The position numbers and the translations under genes were made by a program. A stretch of DNA of 35,476 bases from NCBI GenBank assembly GCA_039680625.1, contig JBDKSN010000218.1, positions 1 to 35,476 of the forward strand, given 5' to 3'. Positions within the stretch are counted from its first letter, which is position 1; every line of letters starts with the position of its first letter. Shown in pieces: positions 7,329-15,301 of the stretch. Origin of the DNA: JAAYDS01 sp039680625. GTDB lineage: Bacteria; Chloroflexota; Anaerolineae; UBA1429. Below the pieces are notes generated by a model. The model saw only the letters and a list, made by a program, of their open reading frames with translations, did not search any database and was not told the origin of the DNA.

Positions 7329-8308
7329 GCGCGGGCATCGCATTGCTCTCTGTGCTCGCAGCGGCCGTGCCAACGGCCCTTTTTGTGCTCTTTTTCTGGT
7401 GGCTTGACCGGTACGAGAAGGAGCCACGGGCCCTCTTTCTAGGCGCGTTTGCCTGGGGCGCTGTTCCAGCGGTGATCGTCTCTTTGCTGATGGAGGCCTG
7501 GCTGGGCCGGCCCTTCAGTGTGCTGGGTGCCGAGAGCGCTAGCGTCTTGACCAGCACCCTCATCGCACCGCCGGTTGAAGAGTTGGCGAAGGGCCTTGCG
7601 CTGTGGGGTCTGTACCACTGGGCCCATGCCGAGTTCGATGGCCCGCTCGATGGCATCGTCTATGGCGCCGTCGTTGGCCTGGGCTTTGCCATGGTCGAGA
7701 ACATCTTTTACTTCTGGTCGGCCTTTGCTGAGAGTGGCGTGGCCGCCTGGTTGACGCTGATCCCCGTACGAGCGGTGGCCTTTGGGCTGAATCACGCGCT
7801 GTTCACAGCGTTCACGGGACTTGGGCTGGCCCGTGCGCGCTATTCCCCGAGCCGGGGGCGGCGCTGGCGGGCGGCGTTGGGTGGGCTGGCTGTTGCTATG
7901 GGGGTGCACCTCGTCCATAACCTGCTCGCTGGCGCGGGGCTGTGCGCGCTCAGCCTGGCCGTGAATTGGATGGGCGTGGCGCTGATCTTGGTCGTGGCGG
8001 TGATGAGCTGGCGCCGCGAGGCCGAATGGATGCGCGAATATCTGCGTGAAGAGGTGACTCTGGGCGTCTTGAGCGAGTCGCTCTATGAGGCGCTGTGTTC
8101 ACGCGGCCGGCGCTATTGGGCGGCGATGCGGCGGCAACAGGGGGATGCGGACAAGGCCGGGGTCTTTAAGCGACTGGCGAGCGATGCCGCAGAATTGGCT
8201 CAGAAGAAGCATCAGTTGGCGCGGATGGGGGATGAGCGCGGCAACGGTGCAGCCATCGCCCAGCTGCGGACACGCATTCGCGAGGAACGCGCGCTTTTGG
8301 GGGAATGA
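7325..8308 (+). CDS. PrsW family intramembrane metalloprotease
   Basis: A 327-residue polytopic membrane protein with the PrsW/CPBP-type motifs. These are PPVEELAK (EExxK, Glu85-Glu86-Lys89), GFAMVENIFYF (Glu125, Asn126), NHALFTAFTGLGL (His157), and HLVHN (His195, His198), lining up as the putative zinc and catalytic residues within membrane helices. About eight hydrophobic segments occupy residues 1-230. The final ~90 residues are soluble, basic and helical. In Bacillus, PrsW performs site-1 cleavage of an anti-sigma factor; no sigma/anti-sigma pair is adjacent, so the substrate is unknown. The start overlaps the PHP gene stop, so the two are expressed together. Confidence 0.9.
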   Translation: MSAGIALLSVLAAAVPTALFVLFFWWLDRYEKEPRALFLGAFAWGAVPAVIVSLLMEAWLGRPFSVLGAESASVLTSTLIAPPVEELAKGLALWGLYHWAHAEFDGPLDGIVYGAVVGLGFAMVENIFYFWSAFAESGVAAWLTLIPVRAVAFGLNHALFTAFTGLGLARARYSPSRGRRWRAALGGLAVAMGVHLVHNLLAGAGLCALSLAVNWMGVALILVVAVMSWRREAEWMREYLREEVTLGVLSESLYEALCSRGRRYWAAMRRQQGDADKAGVFKRLASDAAELAQKKHQLARMGDERGNGAAIAQLRTRIREERALLGE

Positions 8309-8352
8309 GCCTCCTCGGCGATGCCATCGCGGCCTGTGTGAGCGCTAGAGAA

Positions 8353-8370
8353 CGGCGTTATAGAACGCCG
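8353..8370. terminator. Bidirectional hairpin between PrsW and YdcF-like genes
   Basis: A perfect 7-bp stem (8353-8359 with 8364-8370) with loop ATAG. It overlaps the stop codon of the minus-strand gene and lies 45 nt past the PrsW stop. Confidence 0.5.
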
Positions 8371-9134
8371 ATGAGCCTGCCCCAGACTAGCCCCAGATAT
8401 TCGTACACGGCGCTGGTGGCGTTCAGTAAGGCACCGACTTGTGGGAAGGCTGTGCCCGGCCAGAACTCGGCCGGCGGGCCCTCTTTGACACGGTGAGCCG
8501 TGGGCGCGGGCACGGGATCCAGCCCTGCCGCGCGGAAAGTAGCCAGCGCACGCTTCATGTGGCTGGCCGAAGTGACCAACACCAGCGGTGCCTCACCAAC
8601 GATGGATGCCGCAAAGGCCGCCTCTTGGGTGGTGTCGTCTGGCTCGGTCAGCACGATGAGGTCGCTCTCGGGGACGCCTAGATCCTGCGCGAGCTCGGCC
8701 AGCAGCTCAGCATGGGCGCGCTGGTCATAGCGGTCGCCGCCTGAGACGATCAAACGACAACCCGGATACTGGCGGTAGATACGTATGGCCTCAGCGAGCC
8801 GCACCACAGCCACCTCATCGAGCTGGCTGGTCAGAGGCAGATCGGGGTCGGATATGTTGCCGCTGCCGAGCATCATCACATATTCCGGCGCGGGGTCGAG
8901 CGGCTGCTCGAGGTCGAGCGCGGGCACGGAGCGTTCTAACGGCCGCAACAGTGCATTGGCCGGCCAGACATACGAACAGACCAAAAGCAGCATGAGTCCA
9001 GCGCTCACTAGGATCTTGCCCAAGGTCTGGCGGCGGCGAGCAAACCAGAGCAAGAGCAGCCCTGCCAGGATCAATAGGGTGCTTGTGGCGAGGGGCATCA
9101 AGAACTGGGACGCGATCTTCTTGAACAAGAACAC
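8358..9134 (-). CDS. DUF218 (YdcF/ElyC family) membrane-anchored protein
   Basis: A 258-residue protein with two N-terminal membrane helices (about residues 8-30 and 36-53), then a DUF218 domain. Key segments are YVMMLGSG, the AEAIRIYRQYPG helix, LIVSGGDRYDQRAHAE, the DDTTQEA motif and LVTSASHMKRALATF. The layout matches ElyC/YdcF proteins, linked in E. coli to peptidoglycan and undecaprenyl-phosphate metabolism; the biochemical activity is not settled. GTG 9134 is selected because GGGAGG lies 7 nt upstream and the hydrophobic segment starts soon after. The longer in-frame start at 9200 would begin inside the promoter. Confidence 0.85.
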   Translation of the reverse strand: MFLFKKIASQFLMPLATSTLLILAGLLLLWFARRRQTLGKILVSAGLMLLLVCSYVWPANALLRPLERSVPALDLEQPLDPAPEYVMMLGSGNISDPDLPLTSQLDEVAVVRLAEAIRIYRQYPGCRLIVSGGDRYDQRAHAELLAELAQDLGVPESDLIVLTEPDDTTQEAAFAASIVGEAPLVLVTSASHMKRALATFRAAGLDPVPAPTAHRVKEGPPAEFWPGTAFPQVGALLNATSAVYEYLGLVWGRLIGVL

Positions 9135-9173
9135 GGCAACGCCTCCCGTCGAGCGATGATTCACGTGAGGGAC

Positions 9174-9202
9174 ATTATCGCGCAACGAAGGAGGAGGCAC
9201 AA
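9174..9202 (-). promoter_or_regulatory. Promoter of the DUF218 gene
   Basis: Minus strand: TTGTGC (9202-9197), 17-bp spacer, GATAAT (9179-9174), 39 nt before GTG 9134. It begins right after the terminator of the upstream gene. Confidence 0.5.
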
Positions 9203-9237
9203 AAGGCCACGTCGAGTAGAGAGGATCGGCGTGGCCT
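9201..9237 (-). terminator. Intrinsic terminator of the yccF-like gene
   Basis: Minus strand: an 8-bp stem (9237-9230 with 9211-9204) around an 18-nt loop, followed directly by TTTT. It is 22 nt past the stop codon. Confidence 0.65.
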
Positions 9238-9259
9238 AGAGGCTGCTGCTCGACTGGCG

Positions 9260-9625
9260 CTAGCGCAGGTCGTGGTTGAAGGGCATCAGGGCTACCGGTA
9301 CCAGCTTAAAGTGCTGTTTGGCGAAGGGCAGCCCGACGATGGTGATGGCGAAGATGAAACCAAAGGTGAGGTGCGTGAGGGCGATCTCCCAGCCAGCAAT
9401 GACCAGCCAGATGATGTCGAATAGCACCTTGAGCGCGCCAGCACGTGGGTCGGCGACCACCTCTTTGCCGAACGGGCACATCGTCGCCAAGCCCAACTTG
9501 ATCGACTGCATCCCAAAGGGGATGCCGACGATAGTCAGACACAACACCGCACCAAAGACGATGTACAGCAGACCAGCGATCAACCCGCCCATGATCAGCC
9601 AGAGGATATTGCCTAACAAACTCAT
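9260..9625 (-). CDS. YccF domain-containing inner-membrane protein
   Basis: A 121-residue YccF (DUF307) protein. It contains the family's internal duplication: SLLGNILWLIMGGLIAGLLY, then CLTIVGIPFGMQSIKLG, and in the second half IIWLVIAGWEIALTHL, then ITIVGLPFAKQHFKL. Each half carries a hydrophobic helix and a GIPFG-like turn. Four membrane segments are likely. Length and motif spacing fit the family well; the molecular function is unknown. ATG 9625 is chosen because the conserved domain starts there and AAAGG lies about 8 nt upstream. Upstream in-frame codons give a polar extension not expected in the family. Confidence 0.88.
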   Translation of the reverse strand: MSLLGNILWLIMGGLIAGLLYIVFGAVLCLTIVGIPFGMQSIKLGLATMCPFGKEVVADPRAGALKVLFDIIWLVIAGWEIALTHLTFGFIFAITIVGLPFAKQHFKLVPVALMPFNHDLR

Positions 9626-9756
9626 GTTCGGTGCCTTTCTGTGCGCAGATGGGCGCACTCCGCTGCTCTCGTTGTCTCTCACCCTGTTCTACGTCGGCAA
9701 TCGCCCAATGTTGCGCGGGCGAGTGGCGTGATCCCACAACACCCCGGTCCTTCTTG

Positions 9757-9784
9757 TTGACGGCCGAGGCGTGCTGGCTATGCT
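9757..9784 (+). promoter_or_regulatory. Promoter of the phosphodiesterase gene
   Basis: TTGACG (9757-9762), 16-bp spacer, TATGCT (9779-9784), 27 nt before the ATG. Confidence 0.65.
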
Positions 9785-9811
9785 GGAGCAAGCTCAGTCT
9801 GGAGGAGTGCC

Positions 9812-10579
9812 ATGGCGCCTGTCGTCATCTGTGTGGTGGATGGTCTGCGCCCCGACGCCATCTCGCCCAGTGAGACTCCGATGCTGCAGAGGCTCATGGA
9901 TCAGGGGCGATACAGCTTGAACGCGCGCACCGTGATGCCCTCCGTGACGTTGCCCTGCCACATGTCGCTGTTCCACAGCGTCGATCCGGGTAGGCATGGG
10001 GTCGTCACCAACACGTGGACGCCACAGGTGCGGCCCGTGCCCGGGTTGTTCGACGTGGCCCGCCTATGGGGTCTGAAGGCGGCTGCATTCTATAACTGGG
10101 AAGAGTTGCGTGACCTCTGGCGCCCGGGCGCGGTGGAGGTCTCGTACTATTGGCGCGACAACAAGACTACCGCCGGCGATGTGCAAGTGGCCCGGGCTGC
10201 CGCCGAGTGCCTCTCTGCCGGCGAATATGACCTCGCCTTTGTGTATCTTGGGCACACCGATGAGGCTGGCCATCACGATGGTTGGCTCTCGCCAACCTAT
10301 GCCGAGGCGGTGCGCAACGCCGATGCCTGCATCGGGCAGGTGCTGGCGGCATTGGGCGAGGACTGGACGGCTGTCGTGGTCGCTGACCATGGCGGCCACG
10401 AGCGTAGCCACGGCACCGACCTGCCTGAAGACATGACGATTCCGTTGATCATGGCCGGGCGGGGCATCCGCCACGAGCAGCTGAACGGCGACGCTCAGAT
10501 CATCGATGTGGCGCCTACAGTGGCCAAATTGGTTGGGCTGGGCATCCCCGAGGAGTGGGAAGGGCACGTGTTGCTCTAG
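9812..10579 (+). CDS. Alkaline phosphatase superfamily (nucleotide pyrophosphatase/phosphodiesterase type) protein
   Basis: A 255-residue protein of the alkaline phosphatase superfamily, type I phosphodiesterase/NPP group. It would hydrolyse phosphodiester or phosphate-ester bonds with two zinc ions. Putative ligands are Asp10 (VVDGLRPD), nucleophile Thr46 (PSVTLPCH), Asp150 and His154 (GHTDEAGHHDG), Asp192-His193 (ADHGGHERSH) and His200. The spacing fits the family core, but the protein is short and lacks a signal peptide, so it is probably cytoplasmic. GGAGG lies 7 nt before ATG 9812. It is a single gene between its promoter and a strong terminator. Phosphoglycerate mutase-like or sulfatase activity is less likely given the PSVTLPCH motif. 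Confidence 0.87.
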   Translation: MAPVVICVVDGLRPDAISPSETPMLQRLMDQGRYSLNARTVMPSVTLPCHMSLFHSVDPGRHGVVTNTWTPQVRPVPGLFDVARLWGLKAAAFYNWEELRDLWRPGAVEVSYYWRDNKTTAGDVQVARAAAECLSAGEYDLAFVYLGHTDEAGHHDGWLSPTYAEAVRNADACIGQVLAALGEDWTAVVVADHGGHERSHGTDLPEDMTIPLIMAGRGIRHEQLNGDAQIIDVAPTVAKLVGLGIPEEWEGHVLL

Positions 10580-10588
10580 CGGTGAACG

Positions 10589-10620
10589 CCAGCGCTCCTG
10601 CCGATCGGCAGGAGCGCTGG
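10589..10620. terminator. Strong bidirectional terminator hairpin
   Basis: A perfect 32-nt palindrome: a 14-bp stem (10589-10602 with 10607-10620) and loop GATC. It lies 9 nt past the phosphodiesterase stop and 10 nt past the stop of the convergent reductase gene. There is no T-run on either side. Confidence 0.7.
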
Positions 10621-10630
10621 CCGACGGCTG

Positions 10631-11725
10631 CTATTCGTAGAGTACCGCTGCCTCTTCCATACGGCTGACGACACCTACCTCATAGGGGCAGCGCTGTTCG
10701 CAGTCGTAGCAGGCGATGCAGGCCGAGGCAGGGACACTGAGCGCTTTGTAGCGAGCTTGCAGCTCGGCGGTAACGCCATTGATCGCCTCATCGAGCAGGC
10801 GTAGCGTCTCCCCGATATTGATATTCACCGCACAGGGCAGACAGTGATTGCAATACACGCACTGGCCTGGCGTGAAATAATGAACGTGCTGGATGATCTG
10901 CGTATAGTCACGCTCGGCGGCGGGCGTGTCATAGTAGGCCAACGTCTGGCGCAGCTCGTCGACGTTCTTCACCCCAGGGACAATGCTCGCCACGGGCTGT
11001 TGTAGCACATAGGCCAAACACTGTGGCGGTGTGATCTTGTCTATCTTCTCGACCTGCAGAGCCTGCCCACCGGCCTGCACCCAATGCAGGAATACAGAGC
11101 TCTCTGCCAAGAAGAACATGCCGCCCGCGTAGGGCTTCATGGCCACCAGGCCCACATTGTGTTCGCGGCAGGCGGCATAGAGCTCAGGATTGCCCTCTAC
11201 CGTGTGCGAGGCGAGGTTGATGGGGTACATCAGCACGTCGACGAGGTCGCTTTCGACGATGCGACGCGCCACCGCTGCGTGATGGCTGCCCACAGCAACA
11301 TAGCCCACCTGGCCGCGGTCGCGATAGGCCTTGAGGCGCACCAGCGCCTCTTGCGCCCACCCATCCCATGAAGCATCCCAGTCCATCATGCTCAGCAAAG
11401 CCACGTCGGCATAGCCATCGAGCTCCGAGAGCTGCCAGTCAAAGGTCTCGACCGCCTGCTGGACGTCCGGTGTGCCGCCGGCGCCACTCTCGCTCTCAAA
11501 GTGTGCCTGGACGTGCCACTGGTGGCGAAAGGGCCGCAGCGCCGGGCCAAAGTCGCGCCAGAAGTCGTGGGTGACGTAGAGGATGTCCATATAGTTGCAG
11601 CCAGCAGCAGTGGCCGTGGCGATCACATCGCGCATGACCTCGGTGGGTTGATTGAGCAAGTATTCGGTGCCCAGGCCGATCTCGCTGACCTGCAAGCCGG
11701 TGCGCCCCAGAGTACGGTACTGCAT
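10631..11725 (-). CDS. Aldo/keto reductase with C-terminal ferredoxin-type [4Fe-4S] domain
   Basis: A 364-residue protein. Residues 1-~265 are an aldo/keto reductase TIM barrel (MQYRTLGRTGLQVSEIGLGT; a typical barrel end with SIVPGVKNVDEL). The C-terminal ~100 residues hold two cysteine clusters, CVYCNHCLPC and CIACYDCEQRCP, expected to bind two [4Fe-4S] clusters. In the catalytic tetrad region the sequence reads YMDILYVTHDF, so the classic DxxxxY is altered (Asp present, Tyr at a different place), as in other Fe-S AKRs. The clusters suggest electron transfer to or from ferredoxin-like partners in place of simple NADPH reduction. AGGAGGTGA precedes ATG 11725. Substrate unknown. Confidence 0.88.
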   Translation of the reverse strand: MQYRTLGRTGLQVSEIGLGTEYLLNQPTEVMRDVIATATAAGCNYMDILYVTHDFWRDFGPALRPFRHQWHVQAHFESESGAGGTPDVQQAVETFDWQLSELDGYADVALLSMMDWDASWDGWAQEALVRLKAYRDRGQVGYVAVGSHHAAVARRIVESDLVDVLMYPINLASHTVEGNPELYAACREHNVGLVAMKPYAGGMFFLAESSVFLHWVQAGGQALQVEKIDKITPPQCLAYVLQQPVASIVPGVKNVDELRQTLAYYDTPAAERDYTQIIQHVHYFTPGQCVYCNHCLPCAVNINIGETLRLLDEAINGVTAELQARYKALSVPASACIACYDCEQRCPYEVGVVSRMEEAAVLYE

Positions 11726-11776
11726 CGCCTCACCTCCTAGTGTCTTCCACGGCTGATAGCCGAGTCGAAGGGCAGT

Positions 11777-11806
11777 AGTCTAGACGAAAATGCGCGAGAT
11801 GTACAA
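11777..11806 (-). promoter_or_regulatory. Possible promoter of the Fe-S aldo/keto reductase
   Basis: Minus strand: TTGTAC (11806-11801), 18-bp spacer, TAGACT (11782-11777). It is a moderate match, 52 nt before the ATG. Confidence 0.45.
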
Positions 11807-11857
11807 CGGTGCTCGGTGAGCAAAGGTGGCAATTGCCTAGCGAGTCCACGCTCCTGC

Positions 11858-11886
11858 TTGACAAAGCCGGTGGGGTATGCTATCCT
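11858..11886 (+). promoter_or_regulatory. Promoter of the peroxiredoxin gene
   Basis: TTGACA (11858-11863), 17-bp spacer, TATCCT (11881-11886), with a predicted start of transcription near 11893. It is divergent from the reductase gene. Confidence 0.75.
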
Positions 11887-11894
11887 TGTTGCGT

Positions 11895-11905
11895 AGAATG
11901 ATTCT
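11895..11905 (+). promoter_or_regulatory. Operator-like palindrome at the peroxiredoxin transcription start
   Basis: AGAATGATTCT is an 11-nt palindrome, AGAAT-G-ATTCT, centred about 7 nt past the predicted transcription start. Aligned to the Fur/PerR-type box TTATAATNATTATAA it matches 9 of 14 positions. The position would let a bound repressor block transcription. Assignment to a PerR/Fur family regulator is inference from its place in front of a peroxide-scavenging gene. Confidence 0.4.
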
Positions 11906-11940
11906 CTTCAAGTAATGAGCATACATAAGGAGAAGCCGAG

Positions 11941-12618
11941 ATGTCTCACCACGAGCAGTGTGACTGCCATGAGGATTGCCAGTGCGAGCGCGCACATCTG
12001 CCTCTATTGAACGAGCCAGCCCCCGAGTTTGAGGCGACCACGACCCACGGTAAGGTCAAGCTCGCCGACTATCGTGGCAAGTGGCTCATCCTCTTCTCTC
12101 ATCCCGCCGACTTTACACCGGTGTGCACGACCGAGTTTGTTGCCTTTGCGGGGATCTATCCGCAGCTACAAGAACGAGGTGTCGAGCTCTTGGGGCTGTC
12201 GATCGACAGCAACTATAGCCACATCGCCTGGGTGCGGAATATAGAAGCCAATTTGGGGGTACACATCCCGTTCCCCGTGATCGCGGATATCGACATGCAG
12301 GTGGCCAGCAAATACGGCATGGTGCACCCCCAAGCTTCGTCGACGCAGGCGGTGCGCGCCGTATTCGTCATCGATGATAAAGGCATCCTTCGCGCGATGA
12401 TCTACTATCCGCTGAGCGTGGGCCGCAACATGGATGAGATCCTGCGGCTGGTCGATGCTCTGCAGACCAATGACAAGTATGGCGTGTCGACGCCCGCGAA
12501 CTGGCGTCCGGGAGACAAGGTGGTGGTGCCTGCACCGGCAACTCAAGCAGCCGCCGAGACGCGCCTCCAAGAGGGGTACGAGTGCGTCGATTGGTATCTA
12601 TGCAAAAAGTCGCTCTAG
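11941..12618 (+). CDS. Peroxiredoxin (AhpC/TSA, Prx6-like) with Cys/His-rich N-terminus
   Basis: A 225-residue thiol peroxidase that reduces H2O2 and organic hydroperoxides. The peroxidatic cysteine is Cys62 in DFTPVCTTEF. The C-terminal arm has two further cysteines six apart (Cys215 and Cys221, ECVDWYLC). This is the arrangement of archaeal Prx6-type enzymes such as Aeropyrum ThiPx, where a C-terminal cysteine resolves the sulfenic acid. Unusual is the first 15 residues, with His3, His4, Cys7, Cys9, His10, Cys13 and Cys15. This extension may bind a metal ion or serve as extra redox thiols. AAGGAG lies 8 nt before ATG 11941. It is a single gene with its own promoter, putative operator and terminator. 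Confidence 0.94.
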   Translation: MSHHEQCDCHEDCQCERAHLPLLNEPAPEFEATTTHGKVKLADYRGKWLILFSHPADFTPVCTTEFVAFAGIYPQLQERGVELLGLSIDSNYSHIAWVRNIEANLGVHIPFPVIADIDMQVASKYGMVHPQASSTQAVRAVFVIDDKGILRAMIYYPLSVGRNMDEILRLVDALQTNDKYGVSTPANWRPGDKVVVPAPATQAAAETRLQEGYECVDWYLCKKSL

Positions 12619-12637
12619 CCCTGTCCTCCAGTCAACG

Positions 12638-12670
12638 GAGCAGGCCTCTCCAGAGGCCTGCTCTCGTCTT
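12638..12670 (+). terminator. Terminator of the peroxiredoxin gene
   Basis: A 12-bp perfect inverted repeat (12638-12649 with 12652-12663) followed by TCGTCTT. It lies between convergent genes. Confidence 0.7.
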
Positions 12671-12674
12671 GCTG

Positions 12675-13850
12675 CTAGAGTGCCGCGTAGACCGCTCGAC
12701 GGAAGGTGTCGGTGTTCCGCGCATCGCCGTTCATCAGCTGTGGGGTAAAGAGACCGGCGATCGCGTTCACTGGATCCACCCACATGGCCGTGGAGGCCGC
12801 GCCACCCCAGCTGTACACCCCTATGGGTTCGCCGGGCCTGGCGGGGTCTGGCGCGACGCGCACGGCTCCACAGAGGCCATAGCCGAGCCCAGGGCTGGTC
12901 GCCTCAAAGGGGATCAGTTCTTGAGGCAGGTGGTTGCTCATCATCGCGCGCACCGCCTCACGGCTCAGCACCCGAACGCCATCGAGCTCGCCCTCATGGA
13001 GCAGCATCCGTAGAAAGCGCCCATAGTCATCGAGCGTAGACACCAGGCCGCCGCCCCCTGAATGCAAGCGATTGCCGGGCTCGTAGCGGTGATCGTACTG
13101 GCCCGACATGCGGGCCAGGCCGCCCGAGGCAAGAGGGCTGTAGCACGGAGCTAGACGGCTGCGCTGGTCGTCGGTGACGTAAAAGTCCGTGTCTTGCATG
13201 CCCAGCGGCTCGAACAGGTTCGCAAAGACCAGATCGCGCAGCGATGCATCCGCGACGATCTCGAGGACACGACCCAGCACGTCGATAGCGAACGAATAAT
13301 GGTAGGCCGTGCCCGGGTGAAACCTCAGCGGCAGCTGCGCCAGCAATGCCGTAAAGGCCTCCAGGTCAGAATCGAACGTGCCATCGAGGTAGCCGCTGAT
13401 CGGGCTCTGGCGGTACAGCTGATCCACAGGATCGTTCTCGTCAAAGCCATAGGACAGGCCGGCGCAGTGCGTGCTCAAGTGCCGCAGCGTCATCGTTGTG
13501 TTCTGCGGCTCGGCGTCGTAGCCATCTGGCCCGCCACTGACATACACGGGAGTGTCGGCAAAGGCAGGGATATAGGCAGCCACGGGGTCGTCGAGCTGCA
13601 GGAGGCCGCGCTCCCAAAACAGAGCCACCAGTGCGCCGACCATCGGCTTGGTCATCGAGTACATCCGCACAATGGTGTCGGGGCCGAACGATGTGCCCGC
13701 CTCGCGGTCACTGTGGCCAAAGAAACGTTGATAGATGCAGTCGTTCCCCTGCCAGATGGCGGCGCCAAAGCCCACGAATGCCTGGCGATCGACCAGCGCC
13801 TGCAGTTGAGGCGTGACGATGCCATCGAGCCGGTCTGGATTGAGCCGCAT
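12675..13850 (-). CDS. Serine hydrolase, beta-lactamase class C / esterase family
   Basis: A 391-residue member of the beta-lactamase-related (Pfam Beta-lactamase) serine hydrolases. The SxxK catalytic motif is SMTK at residues 65-68, preceded by VRMYS. The Tyr motif is at ~184-188 (YHYSF; Tyr186 would be the general base, with Phe in place of the usual Asn), and a WGGA segment near the C-terminus corresponds to the KTG-like strand (YSWGGAASTAMWVDP). No signal peptide is evident, so it is likely a cytoplasmic esterase or peptidase and not a true lactamase. AAAGGA lies 6 nt before ATG 13850. It follows the MFS gene by 24 nt and is probably co-transcribed with it; the transporter could import or export its substrate. 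Confidence 0.88.
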   Translation of the reverse strand: MRLNPDRLDGIVTPQLQALVDRQAFVGFGAAIWQGNDCIYQRFFGHSDREAGTSFGPDTIVRMYSMTKPMVGALVALFWERGLLQLDDPVAAYIPAFADTPVYVSGGPDGYDAEPQNTTMTLRHLSTHCAGLSYGFDENDPVDQLYRQSPISGYLDGTFDSDLEAFTALLAQLPLRFHPGTAYHYSFAIDVLGRVLEIVADASLRDLVFANLFEPLGMQDTDFYVTDDQRSRLAPCYSPLASGGLARMSGQYDHRYEPGNRLHSGGGGLVSTLDDYGRFLRMLLHEGELDGVRVLSREAVRAMMSNHLPQELIPFEATSPGLGYGLCGAVRVAPDPARPGEPIGVYSWGGAASTAMWVDPVNAIAGLFTPQLMNGDARNTDTFRRAVYAAL

Positions 13851-13874
13851 AGCCTTTCCTTTGCAGGTGAGCGT

Positions 13875-15101
13875 CTAGTATTGAGTAGCCACCACTTGAG
13901 GCGGCCGCCACACGATCAGCAACAGCGACGCCAACAGCGCAGCGCCGGCACCAAAGTAGAACGGCGCCGCAGCGCCAAAGCCAGGCCAGCCACCCACGCC
14001 CTGCCACAATACGCCAGCGATCAACGACGCCGGAAAGTCGAGGAGCCCCAGCACGAAATTGTAGGTGCCAAACGCCGTGCCGCGCAGGGTAGGGGGCACC
14101 AAGTCCGCCACGAGAGCCTTCGCCGTGCCGTACGATAGCCCATAATACACGCCGTAGAGCGCGTACAGCGCCCAGACGTGCCAACCGTGCGTCGCAGAGG
14201 CAAAGCCGAAATAGATCACCGCGTAGGCCAGCCATCCGCCGATGATCATCTTGCGACGGCCGACGCGATCCGAAAGGGAGCCCGCCGGGGTCGAGATGAG
14301 GGTATAGATCAGGTTGAAGGTGATCAGCATCCCCAAGATGCCTGCGGTGTCGAGGCCGCGCTCTTGCGCGCGGAGCACCAGAAACGCGTCCGAGGAGTTG
14401 CCGATGTCGAAGATGCCCGCGATGACCATGAACACCAAGAAAGGCTTGCCCAAGCCCCTAAAGGACACTTGGGCCTTGGCCGCTGGCCCTGCTGGTTGCA
14501 CCTCGCGCGCGCCAATGGCCAGCGAGAGCACGGCCAGGAGAGCCGGCGCGATGCTGATCAAGACGAGCGTCTGAAAGGTCGGCCGGGTGATTGCCCCGTC
14601 AGGGTTGCGAGCGACCAGGACGACGATCAAGGCGATGATCAGGCCCAACATGGCTCCGGCGGTATCTGAGGCGCGATGCAGGCCAAAGGCTAGGCCACGC
14701 TTCTCGGGCGGCACCGAGTCGGCCACCAGCGCGTCGCGCGGCGCCGTGCGCACACCCTTGCCCACGCGGTCGCTCCAGCGGGCGGCAAATATCGTGCCCC
14801 AGCTGCCCGCAAAGTAGAAAAACGGCTTGGAGAGCGCCGAAATACCATAGCCAACCACAGCGAGCCACTTGCGGCTGCCCAGTCGGTCGGACAGCCATCC
14901 TGAAAAGACTTTGAGAATGCTAGCAGTAGCCTCAGCCACGCCCTCGATCAACCCCACGATCGACTTAGGGGTGTTCAGTACGGTCGTGAGGTAGAGGGGT
15001 AGGATGTTGAGCACCATCTCGGAGGAGATATCCATGAAAAAGCTGGTGAGGCTGACGGCCCACACATTTCGGGGCAGATCTTGTTTCGAGAGCCTGGCCA
15101 T
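13875..15101 (-). CDS. MFS transporter
   Basis: A 408-residue major facilitator with 12 predicted membrane segments. Motifs include the N-terminal SFFMDISSEMVLNILPLYL, the loop 2-3 signature GWLSDRLGSRKWL, and, after helix 4, DRVGKGVRTAPRDALVADSV. The second-half loop GSLSDRVGRRKM repeats the signature. ATG 15101 is preferred because GGGAGGAA lies directly upstream and the family N-terminus starts there; the longer frame to 15230 has no ribosome site and would include the promoter. It is the first gene of a two-gene unit with the serine hydrolase. Direction and substrate are unknown. Confidence 0.9.
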   Translation of the reverse strand: MARLSKQDLPRNVWAVSLTSFFMDISSEMVLNILPLYLTTVLNTPKSIVGLIEGVAEATASILKVFSGWLSDRLGSRKWLAVVGYGISALSKPFFYFAGSWGTIFAARWSDRVGKGVRTAPRDALVADSVPPEKRGLAFGLHRASDTAGAMLGLIIALIVVLVARNPDGAITRPTFQTLVLISIAPALLAVLSLAIGAREVQPAGPAAKAQVSFRGLGKPFLVFMVIAGIFDIGNSSDAFLVLRAQERGLDTAGILGMLITFNLIYTLISTPAGSLSDRVGRRKMIIGGWLAYAVIYFGFASATHGWHVWALYALYGVYYGLSYGTAKALVADLVPPTLRGTAFGTYNFVLGLLDFPASLIAGVLWQGVGGWPGFGAAAPFYFGAGAALLASLLLIVWRPPQVVATQY

Positions 15102-15151
15102 AGATTCCTCCCGCAGGACAGTTTGCGTACAGCGATCAGGCACTGGGGCAG

Positions 15152-15180
15152 ATACTAGCCCAAACCCCTTGCCCCGGCAA
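15152..15180 (-). promoter_or_regulatory. Promoter of the MFS / serine hydrolase unit
   Basis: Minus strand: TTGCCG (15180-15175), 17-bp spacer, TAGTAT (15157-15152), 50 nt before ATG 15101. Confidence 0.55.
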
Positions 15181-15301
15181 GGAGCAAAAGTTGCAGCCGC
15201 GCCACACCCATTCCGGCGGCTGGTGCTCAACCCGCGACAGAGCCGGTTGACGCCAGTCTCAAGTGGCTACTTGCGGTCGCTCCCAACGGCAGGTAGCGCA
15301 C

